A stretch of 64,000 bases of DNA from Symbiodinium natans (Eukaryota > Sar > Dinophyceae > Suessiales > Symbiodiniaceae): the NCBI GenBank assembly GCA_905221605.1, contig CAJNDS010001824.1:426548-490547 (forward strand). Direction: 5' to 3'. The notes beneath the pieces are model-generated. The model was not told the DNA's origin, made no database searches, and was given only the letters and a program-made list of their open reading frames with translations. How positions within the stretch are numbered: position 1 is the first letter of the stretch; each line of letters opens with the position of its first letter. This document shows positions 9,949-18,535 of this stretch, piece by piece. The translations under genes and the position numbers were made by a program.

Positions 9949-12900
9949 TCAAGAGCTGAACCTGTTCCTTCAGGTTCGGTGCAGCCAAGGGGTCGACGGA
10001 GTCCGCAGCAAAGTTCAGGATACTCAGCGCTGGATGCCGAGTGGCGCTCAAGACCATGGGGTGCCACTCGCCAAAAAACTGGACAGCCTTGGTGGTGAAG
10101 TTGAAGCAGGTTCCCCACCTGGCCAGCTCCGATGGTCCGACCAGGCCTGGACAGGCCTCAGCTCCACCTCCCACCGCGCTCATCCGGATCGCGGTGTTCT
10201 TGCCATAGATGCCGGCGGGATAGACGAAGGCCTTCTCCGACAACTCAGGTTGACCAGAGCCGAACTGGAACGTCTCGTTCTCCTCCACCTCCATCCATGC
10301 GTAGCCTAGCCGACGAAGTTCTTGTTGAAGCTCAAGGTGCCATCGCCATCCAGCTACAGCCGTCCTACACCCCGAGTCCAAGATCACCTGTCCAACGGGA
10401 TGCGTCGTGGTCGCCGTCAAAACCGAGCTGGTGGAAGTGTTCGGCACACACGCAGTCGATGACGAACTTGTCAACACTCCATGGCGACAGCTCCACAGAA
10501 GCACGTTCTTTAGGTCACACTGTTTGCACCGTGCCTGGTGACCATGCTGATTTGCTGTCCACACCAAGGACTCATAGTTGTGAGGGCATCTGGCCTGCGC
10601 TTCGGAAGGTCGTGGAGCTCCAGAGGATGGCTTGGTTCTCCTGCCGTCCCATTGGGCACGCCACATCTGAAAGCGGAAATTCTCCAAGTCGCTCTTCATC
10701 ACCGAGGAAGCCTTGTCTCTCCCTCGTTCGTCCTTCTTGCTGGGCGGTTGCAGGCTCCCAGCCAAAGGCAAGGCTGGCGAAAGAGGACAATGCTCCCGAG
10801 GATATGGCTGACCCAAAGGCATCGTGGACGAAGTTGCTGGCAACTCTGTTCTGGAATTCCCACGGATCGGCAAAGGAAGCTGCTGCCGGCCAAGTTCCTC
10901 TTCTTCTTCCCGCTGGAGCAGGTGCTTGAGCGCCTTCTTGTCCTCCTTCGTGAACGTGTCCACCGCCGCCAACACCTCCAAGGGCTTCATCTTCACTCCG
11001 CGGTCGGACTTGGAAGTCTTGTCCACTGCACTCTTCGGCACACGTATGTCTCGCATAGGGCGTGGTGGAAGCTCGTCCTCGGTCCAAACGTTGCTCTCCT
11101 TGGCGCCAGGGTCGGCTCCAAGCATCAACCAACCACGCTTGGAGTGCAGCTTGTGACCACACTCTGGGCAGAACTTGCAATGGACCGAGACGGGCTGCTT
11201 GCACGAGGGGCACTCTGGGGAAGGAATTCCTGGAGAGGCGTCCGTAGTTCCAACCATGAACGTGAAGTTGGTAAAGTTCACCTCCCTCGCGGCAGTCTCA
11301 GGCTTCTTGTGCGGCGGGTCCCGGCCGCTCACCACATTGGGACACTGACTGTCTCCCTTCCAGTGGCCTCTCTGTCCGCATGAGGAGCAAGTGCTCATCC
11401 GCTTCTTCTCCGCCAAAGATCTTGTAGAGCTCGAACTGGGTGTAGCTTTTGACCATCCACGGGCCTTCCGAACTCCGGCAGTCTTGGCCTTGGCCTTCCA
11501 ACCAGCAGCGAAAGCTTCATAGACTTCCTGCTCCGAGGCGACATCAGGGATGGCTCCTCCATCTTCTTCCCCATCCTCCAAGTCTTCCTCCTCGTCGGGC
11601 AAAAGCTCACCTTCTGGCAGGGGTTCCAGGCTCTCACCAAGCACAAATTCTTGCTCCAAGTCTTCCTCGGCCTCGAATTCTTCTGTCTCTTCTTGAGCCA
11701 CAGCCAGGTGTGCACCATGCCTTCGAAAGGTCTTGGGCCTGGAGGACGCCGAGGACATAGAGCTCGCCGTGGTAGATGTCGATGACGAAGTAGACGACGG
11801 TCGGGTTGAATGGCGGGAAGCTGCGCCACTGCCACCCAGGTACGGTACTCGCCTCTCCTCCTCGTGGATATGCGAGCAGCGATGTCTCAAAGCTTTTTCG
11901 ATGGCATCCGCGTCATAGGTACCACCAGCTGAGTAGAAAACGTCCAAGCGGTCTCGTCGGCTCAGCGACGCCTTGTTGAGCAGTTTCTGTGCCCATGCTC
12001 GGTTGGACCAGGTGGAGTCGGGGTCCTCGATGACATAGTTCATGCGCAGCCTTTTCATGCCGGCGACATAGCTGGCAACCGACTGTCCTGGGAGACGCCG
12101 GTAAAGACTAAGCTCCTTCTCTGCCCTCTCGAAGCTCTCCGCCGTGGACTCGCCGAAGGCCTCCTGCAAGATGACCCACATCACAGTCAAGCCCCCGGAG
12201 GCGGTGTAGTCTGACAAGGGTCTCTGGTCCAAGACGTCCCTTGCCTCACCCCGGGTCGACAGGTACACCAGCATTGCCAACTCGGCAGGCTCGAGGCGAT
12301 ACAAGTGCTCCTGAGCTTCTGTGGCTCGTCTCCAAGCCTTGAACTTTCGCCTGTCACCACTGAACTCCTCCACCTTGACTGAGCCGATGGAGCTTTTTGG
12401 GCGCTCCGTCTCCCTCACCCTCTTTCGCAACATGCTGCGCAAGTCTGACGTGGCAGCACTTGACGACGTCTCTCCGCTGTCCTTGCCGTTGAGCTCTTCC
12501 ATGAGTCTCCTCCTGGAAGTTGACGGGGAAGGGGAGCAACCTTGGACTGTGCCACTCTTGACGTCCCCTGGCGACCTAGCCACGGGAGTTGGTCCGTCAC
12601 GGGGACCCTGTGCATGGGGTATCTCCAACGGCGTAGACGAAGTCGCCGCTGTCATAGAGGTCGGCATCGGAAACGGTGGTGGCATGGCCCAAGGACTTGG
12701 GGGCCACATGCCCCAAGGAAGAGGTAGTGCATACGGAGGTCCTAGTGCGCCTGGAAGAGCTTGACAAGGTCCAGGCATTGCAGCAGGCCACCCTGGAGAA
12801 AGGCCAGGATGTGGAAAACCAGGCGGCGGCATCCACTGTCCAGGCATCGCCATTCCGTTGGCTTGCTCTCCAAGCAAACCGGCTCCCACGCTAGCCCCAC

Positions 12901-13117
12901 CCATCTCGAAGGTAGGAGTCGCGGAAGTCGGGCCCCAGGCAGCGCCCTCTAACGTCCTTGCTGTTGCCGCTGGCGTCCCAGTCCCCAACTGACTGTGTCC
13001 ACCAGCCGCGTTCATCGCCGCCCAAGGATCAGCAGCAGGCTGGTCCCATGGATCACTCTCATCATCGCTGCTGCTAGGAACCGGAGGCATCCGATCGCCA
13101 GCAGCAGCCGCAGCCAT
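9935..13117 (-). CDS. Gag-protease polyprotein of the copia element
   Basis: The first in-frame ATG is at 13117, giving about 1,060 residues. The open frame extends slightly upstream but only through non-ATG codons. A Pro/Ala/Gly-rich N-terminus is followed by a Gag region resembling the UBN2/retrotransposon-gag fold (around the motif WRRATEAQEHLYRLEPAELA). Next come an acidic stretch, a CCHC-like knuckle with a longer last spacer (CSSCGQRGHWKGDSQC, about 11344-11391), a zinc-ribbon-like CPSC...CKFCPECG, a third Cys/His cluster, and a retroviral-type aspartic protease with ILDSG (Asp-Ser-Gly codons 10370-10378). Gag packages the RNA and the protease cleaves the polyprotein. The frame stops with TAG at 9935-9937; the next frame is +1 and overlaps from 9948. 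Confidence 0.9.
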   Translation of the reverse strand: MAAAAAGDRMPPVPSSSDDESDPWDQPAADPWAAMNAAGGHSQLGTGTPAATARTLEGAAWGPTSATPTFEMGGASVGAGLLGEQANGMAMPGQWMPPPGFPHPGLSPGWPAAMPGPCQALPGALGPPYALPLPWGMWPPSPWAMPPPFPMPTSMTAATSSTPLEIPHAQGPRDGPTPVARSPGDVKSGTVQGCSPSPSTSRRRLMEELNGKDSGETSSSAATSDLRSMLRKRVRETERPKSSIGSVKVEEFSGDRRKFKAWRRATEAQEHLYRLEPAELAMLVYLSTRGEARDVLDQRPLSDYTASGGLTVMWVILQEAFGESTAESFERAEKELSLYRRLPGQSVASYVAGMKRLRMNYVIEDPDSTWSNRAWAQKLLNKASLSRRDRLDVFYSAGGTYDADAIEKALRHRCSHIHEEERRVPYLGGSGAASRHSTRPSSTSSSTSTTASSMSSASSRPKTFRRHGAHLAVAQEETEEFEAEEDLEQEFVLGESLEPLPEGELLPDEEEDLEDGEEDGGAIPDVASEQEVYEAFAAGWKAKAKTAGVRKARGWSKATPSSSSTRSLAEKKRMSTCSSCGQRGHWKGDSQCPNVVSGRDPPHKKPETAAREVNFTNFTFMVGTTDASPGIPSPECPSCKQPVSVHCKFCPECGHKLHSKRGWLMLGADPGAKESNVWTEDELPPRPMRDIRVPKSAVDKTSKSDRGVKMKPLEVLAAVDTFTKEDKKALKHLLQREEEEELGRQQLPLPIRGNSRTELPATSSTMPLGQPYPREHCPLSPALPLAGSLQPPSKKDERGRDKASSVMKSDLENFRFQMWRAQWDGRRTKPSSGAPRPSEAQARCPHNYESLVWTANQHGHQARCKQCDLKNVLLWSCRHGVLTSSSSTACVPNTSTSSVLTATTTHPVGQVILDSGCRTAVAGWRWHLELQQELRRLGYAWMEVEENETFQFGSGQPELSEKAFVYPAGIYGKNTAIRMSAVGGGAEACPGLVGPSELARWGTCFNFTTKAVQFFGEWHPMVLSATRHPALSILNFAADSVDPLAAPNLKEQVQLLRETS

Positions 13118-13165
13118 CAGCAAGCTCAAGGGCAGGCAGGCGCAGCCTAACCTAAACCACAAACC

Positions 13166-13183
13166 TCAAGCTCACGCTACCAA
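13166..13183 (-). promoter_or_regulatory. Putative primer-binding site
   Basis: Directly inside the 5' LTR the sense strand reads TTGGTAGCGTGAGCTTG. The TGGTAGC part is complementary to the 3' end GCUACCA found in eukaryotic initiator Met-tRNA. The match does not extend beyond about seven bases, so the priming tRNA is not identified. Confidence 0.5.
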
Positions 13184-13354
13184 TATGGGTATAGAAAACC
13201 CTAAGAACCAAAAGCAGGCAAGCAGGCAGCAAGCAAAGGGGTTGGCCTCGCGGGCCTGATTGGCCTCGCGGGCCTTGTTTTGCAGCAGAAGCTGTGAGCA
13301 TCGATGCTGCCGGATGGGGACCTGTGTGCCAAAGAAAGGCTGTACATCATGACA
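13184..13354 (-). repeat. 5' LTR of the copia element
   Basis: 171 bp, apparently identical to 4378-4548. It should carry the promoter. No TATA box is obvious; the sense strand has TTTTCTATACCC near its 3' end. Dinoflagellates are reported to use a TTTT box, so a promoter here is only an inference. Confidence 0.95.
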
Positions 13355-13660
13355 CGGGCATGGACTGCTGGAAGTCCCGCTTTTGAGCAGTCTGTTTCCA
13401 CACCTCTCGGGGGAAATAGACTGCTGGAATTTCTGTTTGGGTAGTCCATTTCCGCTTAAGAAGTTCGGCTTTGGCCGGTCTAATATTTCCTGAAAAATCC
13501 CAGCCCAGCCCGGGAAAGCAGGCAATGCCCCCCCACGTCTGCAGACAACTGAACCAACTAAGCACTCGAGCCAGGAGAAGGACATGGCAGCTATCATGCT
13601 CGGTCATTGTTGTAGCGTGGTATGTAAGACAAGCTGGTTGCAAATCATAGTTGGCAGAAG
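13355..13660. repeat. Hairpin-forming dispersed repeat, right of the copia insertion
   Basis: Inverted arms GCAGTCTGTTTCC (13387-13399) and GGAAATAGACTGC (13412-13424) can form a stem with one internal mismatch. Related motifs lie left of the insertion at 4229 and 4298 and in TAGTCCATTTCC at about 13440. It is an older host repeat, possibly a small foldback element. Confidence 0.5.
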
Positions 13661-13734
13661 CTTTTCATTGTAGGATCCACATGCGCCCCTTTCCCGCCCA
13701 CGAGGCATCCATAAACCCTAGACCTTGAAACTGA

Positions 13735-14045
13735 GATTTTTGGGGCTCAAGAGACTCTTTTCTGCGAACCATGGAACCTGCAAAACCTCTAAGCTCCGCT
13801 AGGTCCCAAAAGCCCAAAAGCTTAAACCCTTGAACCGTGAACCCTCTCTCTCCATCTGGGCTGGGAGGGGATGCCGGAAAAAAGCAGCATGCACGAACGG
13901 ACCGTGGACCCCAAACCCAAAACCCTGAAAACTTAACCCTAAACCCAAGACCCTAAACCCAAAACCCTAAACCCAAAAAACCCTCAACCCCAAAAACCCA
14001 AAACCCCAGAAAACCCTCAACCCCAAAAAACCCTAGCCCCCCAAA
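13735..14045. repeat. Degenerate telomere-like tract
   Basis: Imperfect CCCTAAACCC, CCCAAAACC and CCCTCAACC units, densest at 13910-14045. A TCCATCTGGGCTGGG module lies at about 13850-13865 and recurs beside other telomeric tracts. Confidence 0.75.
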
Positions 14046-14263
14046 AAGCCCATTCTTTTCCGAGGCTCCTCGTTGCGAGCGCCTGCCGGAAGCCCTCGTC
14101 GCTGAGTGGCGGCTCCGGGAGCTGTGGGTGGCGGCCCTCGGCTTTCGGGCTTGGGAAATGGGGCGTAGATACTCTACATCAGTAAAAAAATACATAAATA
14201 TACATAAATATTTATATATATATAGAAATATATTATAAGCTATTATGTACAACAAATATTTAA

Positions 14264-14369
14264 TGTAATTATATTATATTATATTATATTATATTATATT
14301 ATATTATATTATATTATATTATATTATATTATATTATATTATATTATATTATATTATATTATATTATAT
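14264..14369. repeat. ATATT pentanucleotide microsatellite
   Basis: About twenty perfect tandem ATATT units inside a wider AT-rich zone (14160-14440). It contrasts sharply with the GC-rich surroundings. Confidence 0.97.
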
Positions 14370-14460
14370 ATACATTATATATATATATACACTTAATACG
14401 TAATTAGATTTCTACATACATATACATTTGCATTAGTGCTCAAAGGAACCGAGTCGTAGG

Positions 14461-14634
14461 CCCAGTAGGCGAAGCCGAATTAGGAGGCAAAGCCGCATTC
14501 GTCGAAGACGCACTGGGGGCGAAGACGCGCTACAGTAGGCGGCGAAGACGATGTGCGAACGATGTGAAGCCGAAATAGGAGGCGAAGATGCATTGCGAAG
14601 CCAAACTTGGAGGCGAAGACGCATTGCAAAGCGG
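14461..14634. repeat. Degenerate tandem repeat around GGCGAAGACGCATTG
   Basis: Five or so imperfect units of roughly 30-36 bp, each with GGCGAAGA(C/T)GC and CGAAGCC(G/A)AA(A/T)TAGGA. No coding role is visible. Confidence 0.7.
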
Positions 14635-15656
14635 TCTTGCAAACACACAGTTGGGACAAGCTTCATCCCTCAGGGACTGCATGTGTGACTCAGACTAGAA
14701 CCTTGGCCATAGGAAAAGGACGAAGCACCATAGTACTTGCGACGTTTCGGCTTGCGCAGACTTCCAGACTTGACAAGTCACGGATTTCAAGCCCCATGGA
14801 GTTTGCAGTGTCTTTCCACACGCGCAATGCTTGTGCGTGGTCTTGGACAGTGCTTTTCTGAGTGTGTGATCTTCAGGTGTCGTGCATGTGCTTTCGGAAG
14901 GCTGCTGCGCTTCTCGATTTCTGCGCGTTTAGGGACGGTTGAGGCCACCGAGTTTAGGGTTGAGGGGCTCACGCGCCAGAAAACAGGAGAGGTTTCACCA
15001 TCAGAAAGGGCTCGGAGCATCCTACACGACCAATCCGGGGCCGTGCGCGACTGGGGCAATACCGCAAGAGCCTGTGCACAAAAGCCTTGCTGCATTTCCG
15101 TGCTTGCTTGCGATGTCTGCACTTTCATCAAAGACGACTATCCTCGGGCGTGTCGCAGCGCGGATTAATGGTATTTTCGGTGCCGTACGGTCCAGACCCC
15201 CTTGACGTTCTCGGTCTGGATCACTGATGATGATGATGATGATGATCATGAGCGAAGGACGAGGGCTCTGCTCATGACGAACGGTCGCCGTTTGAAACAC
15301 TTCGGGCCACCCGTTGACTAGTCTAGATGGAGACTGGCTTTCCAAGAACAGGGCTGCAGCAAAGACTCAGCACAGACATCCTCACGCCCGCAACAGCACG
15401 GCTGCTGCTGGCCCATGGCGGATGCTACTTCTTAGCTCCGCTGCTTTTGCCAATTGCTGCAGTAGGTCAGTCTCTCGCTCCGAATGCAAGCAAAGCAAGC
15501 ACGCAGAACGGCTGCTTGCTTCAGACTTCTGACGCGCAGGACGTTACTGCAACACCAATGTAACTCCAGGTCCTCCACTTTCTCTGGCCTGACACCGCTG
15601 TCAGCCAGGATAGCCCTGCAAGCAGTGAGCTCCGACTACTAAACCTTCAGCTGGCT

Positions 15657-15737
15657 GGTTCTTATGAGGGAATGAGGTACCTTCCTTAAAGTGAAAAACA
15701 GTATACAGGGCCCTAATTCTCGCATTCCCCAAGAACC
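15657..15737. mobile_element. Foldback (MITE-like) element, GGGAATG family
   Basis: The left arm begins GGTTCTTATGAGGGAATG. The reverse complement of the right arm begins GGTTCTTGGGGAATGCGAG. It shares the core GGGAATG...GGTACCTT with the hairpin at 30596-30685. No clear target duplication. Confidence 0.5.
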
Positions 15738-16164
15738 GGGGGGTCAACCCAGCAAGACACAGGCCCGATGACGCACGTCTCAGGCCTGAAGGCTGTCACT
15801 GGGACTCGCCGGGTGAAGATGCGACGGGCTGCCTCCTCCTTGAATCACAGGCAACGTGTTGGATGTTTTTGGCTTGGGGTTACTCTTACGCTAAACAGGT
15901 AGAAGCAAGGCTCATCAAGAAGAGGCTAGCTCCTTCCCGCGTGCACAGAAGGCATGTCATCCCCTGTCTTTTCAGCCGAGGCACATTTAAAGAAGCGCTC
16001 AGTCGCCGCAGCTGATTTAGATTGCAACACCTGGTCCGACATAGCATGGGCCTTTTCGTGAAACTTTGATACGATTCTGATTTAACCCCTGGAATGGCAT
16101 AACTGAAGTGATGCTAGGCCTCAAAATGGCCTCTGCACGGACATGCTGACATAAACCCTTTTTG

Positions 16165-16243
16165 ACCCTAAACCCTAAACCCTAAACCCTAAACCCTAAA
16201 CCCTAAACCCTAAACCCTAAACCCTAAACCCTAAACCCTAAAC
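16165..16243 (-). repeat. Interstitial telomeric array (CCCTAAA)
   Basis: About eleven nearly perfect CCCTAAA units on the plus strand. It forms a divergent pair with the TTTAGGG array at 16336-16431. Confidence 0.97.
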
Positions 16244-16335
16244 GCCCAAGTCCAGGTGGCTCCAGTAGCTCATTCCGCAGCTCGGCGCAAAAGAAGGTTT
16301 TTGCAGAGCCACCTCGGAGCAATCTTTTTGCCACT

Positions 16336-16431
16336 GGGTTTAGGGTTTAGGGTTTTGGGTTAAGGGTTGAGGGTTTTGGGCTTAGGGTTTAGGGTTTAGG
16401 GTTTAGGGTTTAGGGTTTAGGGTTTAGGGTT
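16336..16431 (+). repeat. Interstitial telomeric array (TTTAGGG)
   Basis: Degenerate at the left and perfect at the right. Opposite orientation to 16165-16243, separated by about 90 bp of unique sequence. Confidence 0.95.
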
Positions 16432-16539
16432 TTAGAGTCAGGGCTTTTTCTCTTTTGCCATTTTTTGGGTAGGGTTTGGGATTTAGGGTCTTTTTTTGGC
16501 CACCCGCCTAGCTCTTTCGAGGGGTTTTAATGTCCTTTC

Positions 16540-16932
16540 TTAGGGTTTCCGCCTGCGGGTCAGAGGTTGCACGAAAGGCTCAGATCCTATCCCTGCCCCA
16601 CCATACTCCATCGTAAGGCTTCCTGGATTCGCAGTGGGAAAGTGACAACCGCAACTATCCAATGAAGCTTTGGAGCTGATCAGCGCGCCCAGCACGTCCT
16701 TGCCGGTACTCAGACTTGCCATGCAAGCTTTGGGCACGTCTTTGCTGACGGCTGACATTTGCCGCACACTTCTTGTAGCACTCTTGCTTGCAGCTTGCAG
16801 CAGGGAAATTAGCTTGCACACACCGATGTTGTTGCGCTTGTAGATTTGGCTGGTGATGCTGGTGGGCGCGCACGCTTCCCGCAGACGCCTTGGGGATCTC
16901 GGCGTCCGAGGGTGAAGAGAACCTGAGAACAC
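16540..16932 (-). CDS. Unassigned open frame, possible exon
   Basis: A 130-residue frame with an ATG start, a basic N-terminus and a Ser/Ala-rich middle (VCKLISLLQAASKSATRSVR). No domain recognised. Composition is plausible for coding sequence, but length alone does not prove it. Confidence 0.25.
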   Translation of the reverse strand: MFSGSLHPRTPRSPRRLREACAPTSITSQIYKRNNIGVCKLISLLQAASKSATRSVRQMSAVSKDVPKACMASLSTGKDVLGALISSKASLDSCGCHFPTANPGSLTMEYGGAGIGSEPFVQPLTRRRKP

Positions 16933-16997
16933 GAGGATGGGCCTGCCAAAGCTTGAAAAAGCCCTCCGCTTTTGCGCGCTCCTTCCAGCCAGTCTAT

Positions 16998-17106
16998 GTT
17001 ATAACCCTAAACCCTTTCCCTACACCCTAAACCCTAAACCCTAAACCCTAAACACTAAACCCTTTTTTTTCTCCATCTGGGCTGGGTGGGGAAAACCCTA
17101 AACCCT
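16998..17106 (-). repeat. Telomeric repeats with CCATCTGGGCTGGG module
   Basis: CCCTAAA units surround TCTCCATCTGGGCTGGGTGG (about 17070-17090). The same module borders telomeric repeats at 13850 and 34636. Confidence 0.85.
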
Positions 17107-18451
17107 TTTGCAGCAGGCTTGCGTGAGTCCTCGCCTGGATCAGGCCATCGCTCTCCGAGCTGACAGCACTAATTGAAACCATCTTAAGCAGAAAAAATCT
17201 GGCTTTTCGACGCTCTGTCTTGGCAGCAACTCTCTCAGCGAAACTGCTAGCGCGAGAGTCGGATGCACTAGAGTTAGCTGCACAAGTACCGAGAGAGCAG
17301 TGCCGAGAGTCACCAACCCGGCACCGTTTACTTTCACACTCCCCATGCGCCAGGGCTCGTGGAAAGGTAGGTGAAGTCGCAGGCACTGGAAGCACTTTCG
17401 ACTCAATGGCTTCAAGACGCGTCCTCGCCTCATTTCTTGCAGCCTCAAGCTCCGAGTCAAGCTGTTGAAGGGTAGCCACGTGATTCTTGATTTGAGTCTT
17501 GGCCTGCTCCAAAGACAACAGCATATTGGGCCCGAATGTCCTTCACAAGGGATTCACACTGTGCTCGCGTTATCATCTCGAAGTCTGTCTGACATGCCGC
17601 AGCTCTGCCCGCACCTTGGTCGGAAGGAAGTCCAGAGCACCCCATTCGCGTATCCGGCAAAGCATGGTTCAAGTCGACGACCATGCTACAGTTGATCTGT
17701 GGAGAACAAGTGCACACACAGAAGCCCAACAACCTCCGATCAGTACAACTTGTCCAGTAAGGCTAAGAAGCAGTGCAGTATGCTTGTGATGCAAGGTTCG
17801 TTGCCCACAACAGCTAAGGACAGTACCAGCTTCATTCAAACGGGCACGACGAGCCTGGTGCAACTGATCGGCGCGTCAGCAAAAACAAAATTCACAACCA
17901 TTTTTTTGTGCTGACAGTGCACAATAAGGACACCATAGCTTTGACATTGCGGCGAACCTGAAGCATTGCAAGTAAACGACGTACGACACTCAGTCTGTGA
18001 GCGCATCAGAAGCAACATGCACACTAAACTCAACTGTCACGAAGCAGCTCGCACTGAGCACTGCACGCGCGGGCACTTCAAACGTCCACGCGCCTCGCAG
18101 TTAATGTAAAGTCCCTTGTAACACCACTCACCACAAGACTGAAGCTCTCACCAAAAATATTCTGAGGCTCGCGCAAGCAAGGCAAAGAAGACCAGCAAAA
18201 CCAGCAGCATCGTCAAACTACAAGTACGAAACAAAGCTAGTGGCTGAAGAGTCCATCGTCAAAAACCGTTGTCAAGGCAGAGTTGATGCATTGTCTAACA
18301 CCTGTGAGTCCCATCTTCTTCGCATGCCGCTGCGCGTAGCCCAACACGGATACCAGCTTCTGTTTCGGATCTGCCATGGCAATACAAACTCCCTCTTTCT
18401 GCTGAACTGTACACAGGCTGTGCCCTTTCGGGCCTCGTAACCAGTATGGCA
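17107..18451 (-). CDS. SL-marked gene or retrogene with coiled-coil potential
   Basis: The 5' end is marked by tandem spliced-leader sequences (18452-18488). The first ATG after them is at 18377 and opens MADPKQKLVSVLGYAQRHAK. That exon appears to run to 18302, where GT follows in phase 1. Further in, coding-like pieces appear in different frames: ARRARLNEA (about 17835-17862), KVRAELRHVRQ (about 17590-17625) and a heptad-rich helix starting AKTQIKNHVATLQQLDSELE (about 17100-17500). I could not join these confidently. Either several small introns interrupt the gene or an old intronless retrocopy has collected frameshifts. The product is unknown; the C-terminal half would form a coiled coil. 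Confidence 0.45.
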
Positions 18452-18466
18452 CTTGAGCCAAAATAG
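18452..18466 (-). other. Relict spliced leader (truncated)
   Basis: The minus strand reads CTATTTTGGCTCAAG. This equals the last 15 bases of the dinoflagellate spliced leader except for one C-to-T change. It directly follows a full copy, as expected of a reverse-transcribed, already trans-spliced mRNA. Confidence 0.85.
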
Positions 18467-18488
18467 CTTGAGCCAAAATGGCTACGGA
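18467..18488 (-). other. Complete dinoflagellate spliced-leader sequence in genomic DNA
   Basis: The minus strand matches the 22-nt leader (DCCGUAGCCAUUUUGGCUCAAG, with D = T) at every position. No splice donor GT follows it. Instead a truncated leader does, so this is a retroposed mRNA end and not an SL RNA gene. Two or three telomere-type units abut its 5' side. Confidence 0.93.
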
Positions 18489-18535
18489 CCCTAAACCCTA
18501 AACCCGAACCCGCAGCTTGGACAACTTGCGAGGGT

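Larger units (their letters stand above)
4378..13354 (-). mobile_element. Complete Ty1/copia LTR retrotransposon
   Basis: An 8,977-bp element with direct terminal repeats at 4378-4548 and 13184-13354. They look identical over all 171 bp. The flanking pentamer CGGGC occurs at 4373-4377 and again at 13355-13359, an exact target-site duplication. On the minus strand the order is 5' LTR, primer-binding site, Gag, aspartic protease (DSG), a methyltransferase-like domain, integrase, reverse transcriptase, RNase H, 3' LTR. Integrase before RT places it in Ty1/copia. The sense LTR begins TG and ends TA, a non-canonical pair. Identical LTRs and an intact duplication point to recent insertion. The coding region is split over three frames, so the copy is either expressed by frameshifting or was mobilised by another copy's proteins. 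Confidence 0.95.

Noticed and set aside
18467-18488. SL RNA gene
   Set aside because: No splice donor or SL RNA body follows the leader. A truncated leader follows instead, so this is a retroposed mRNA end.
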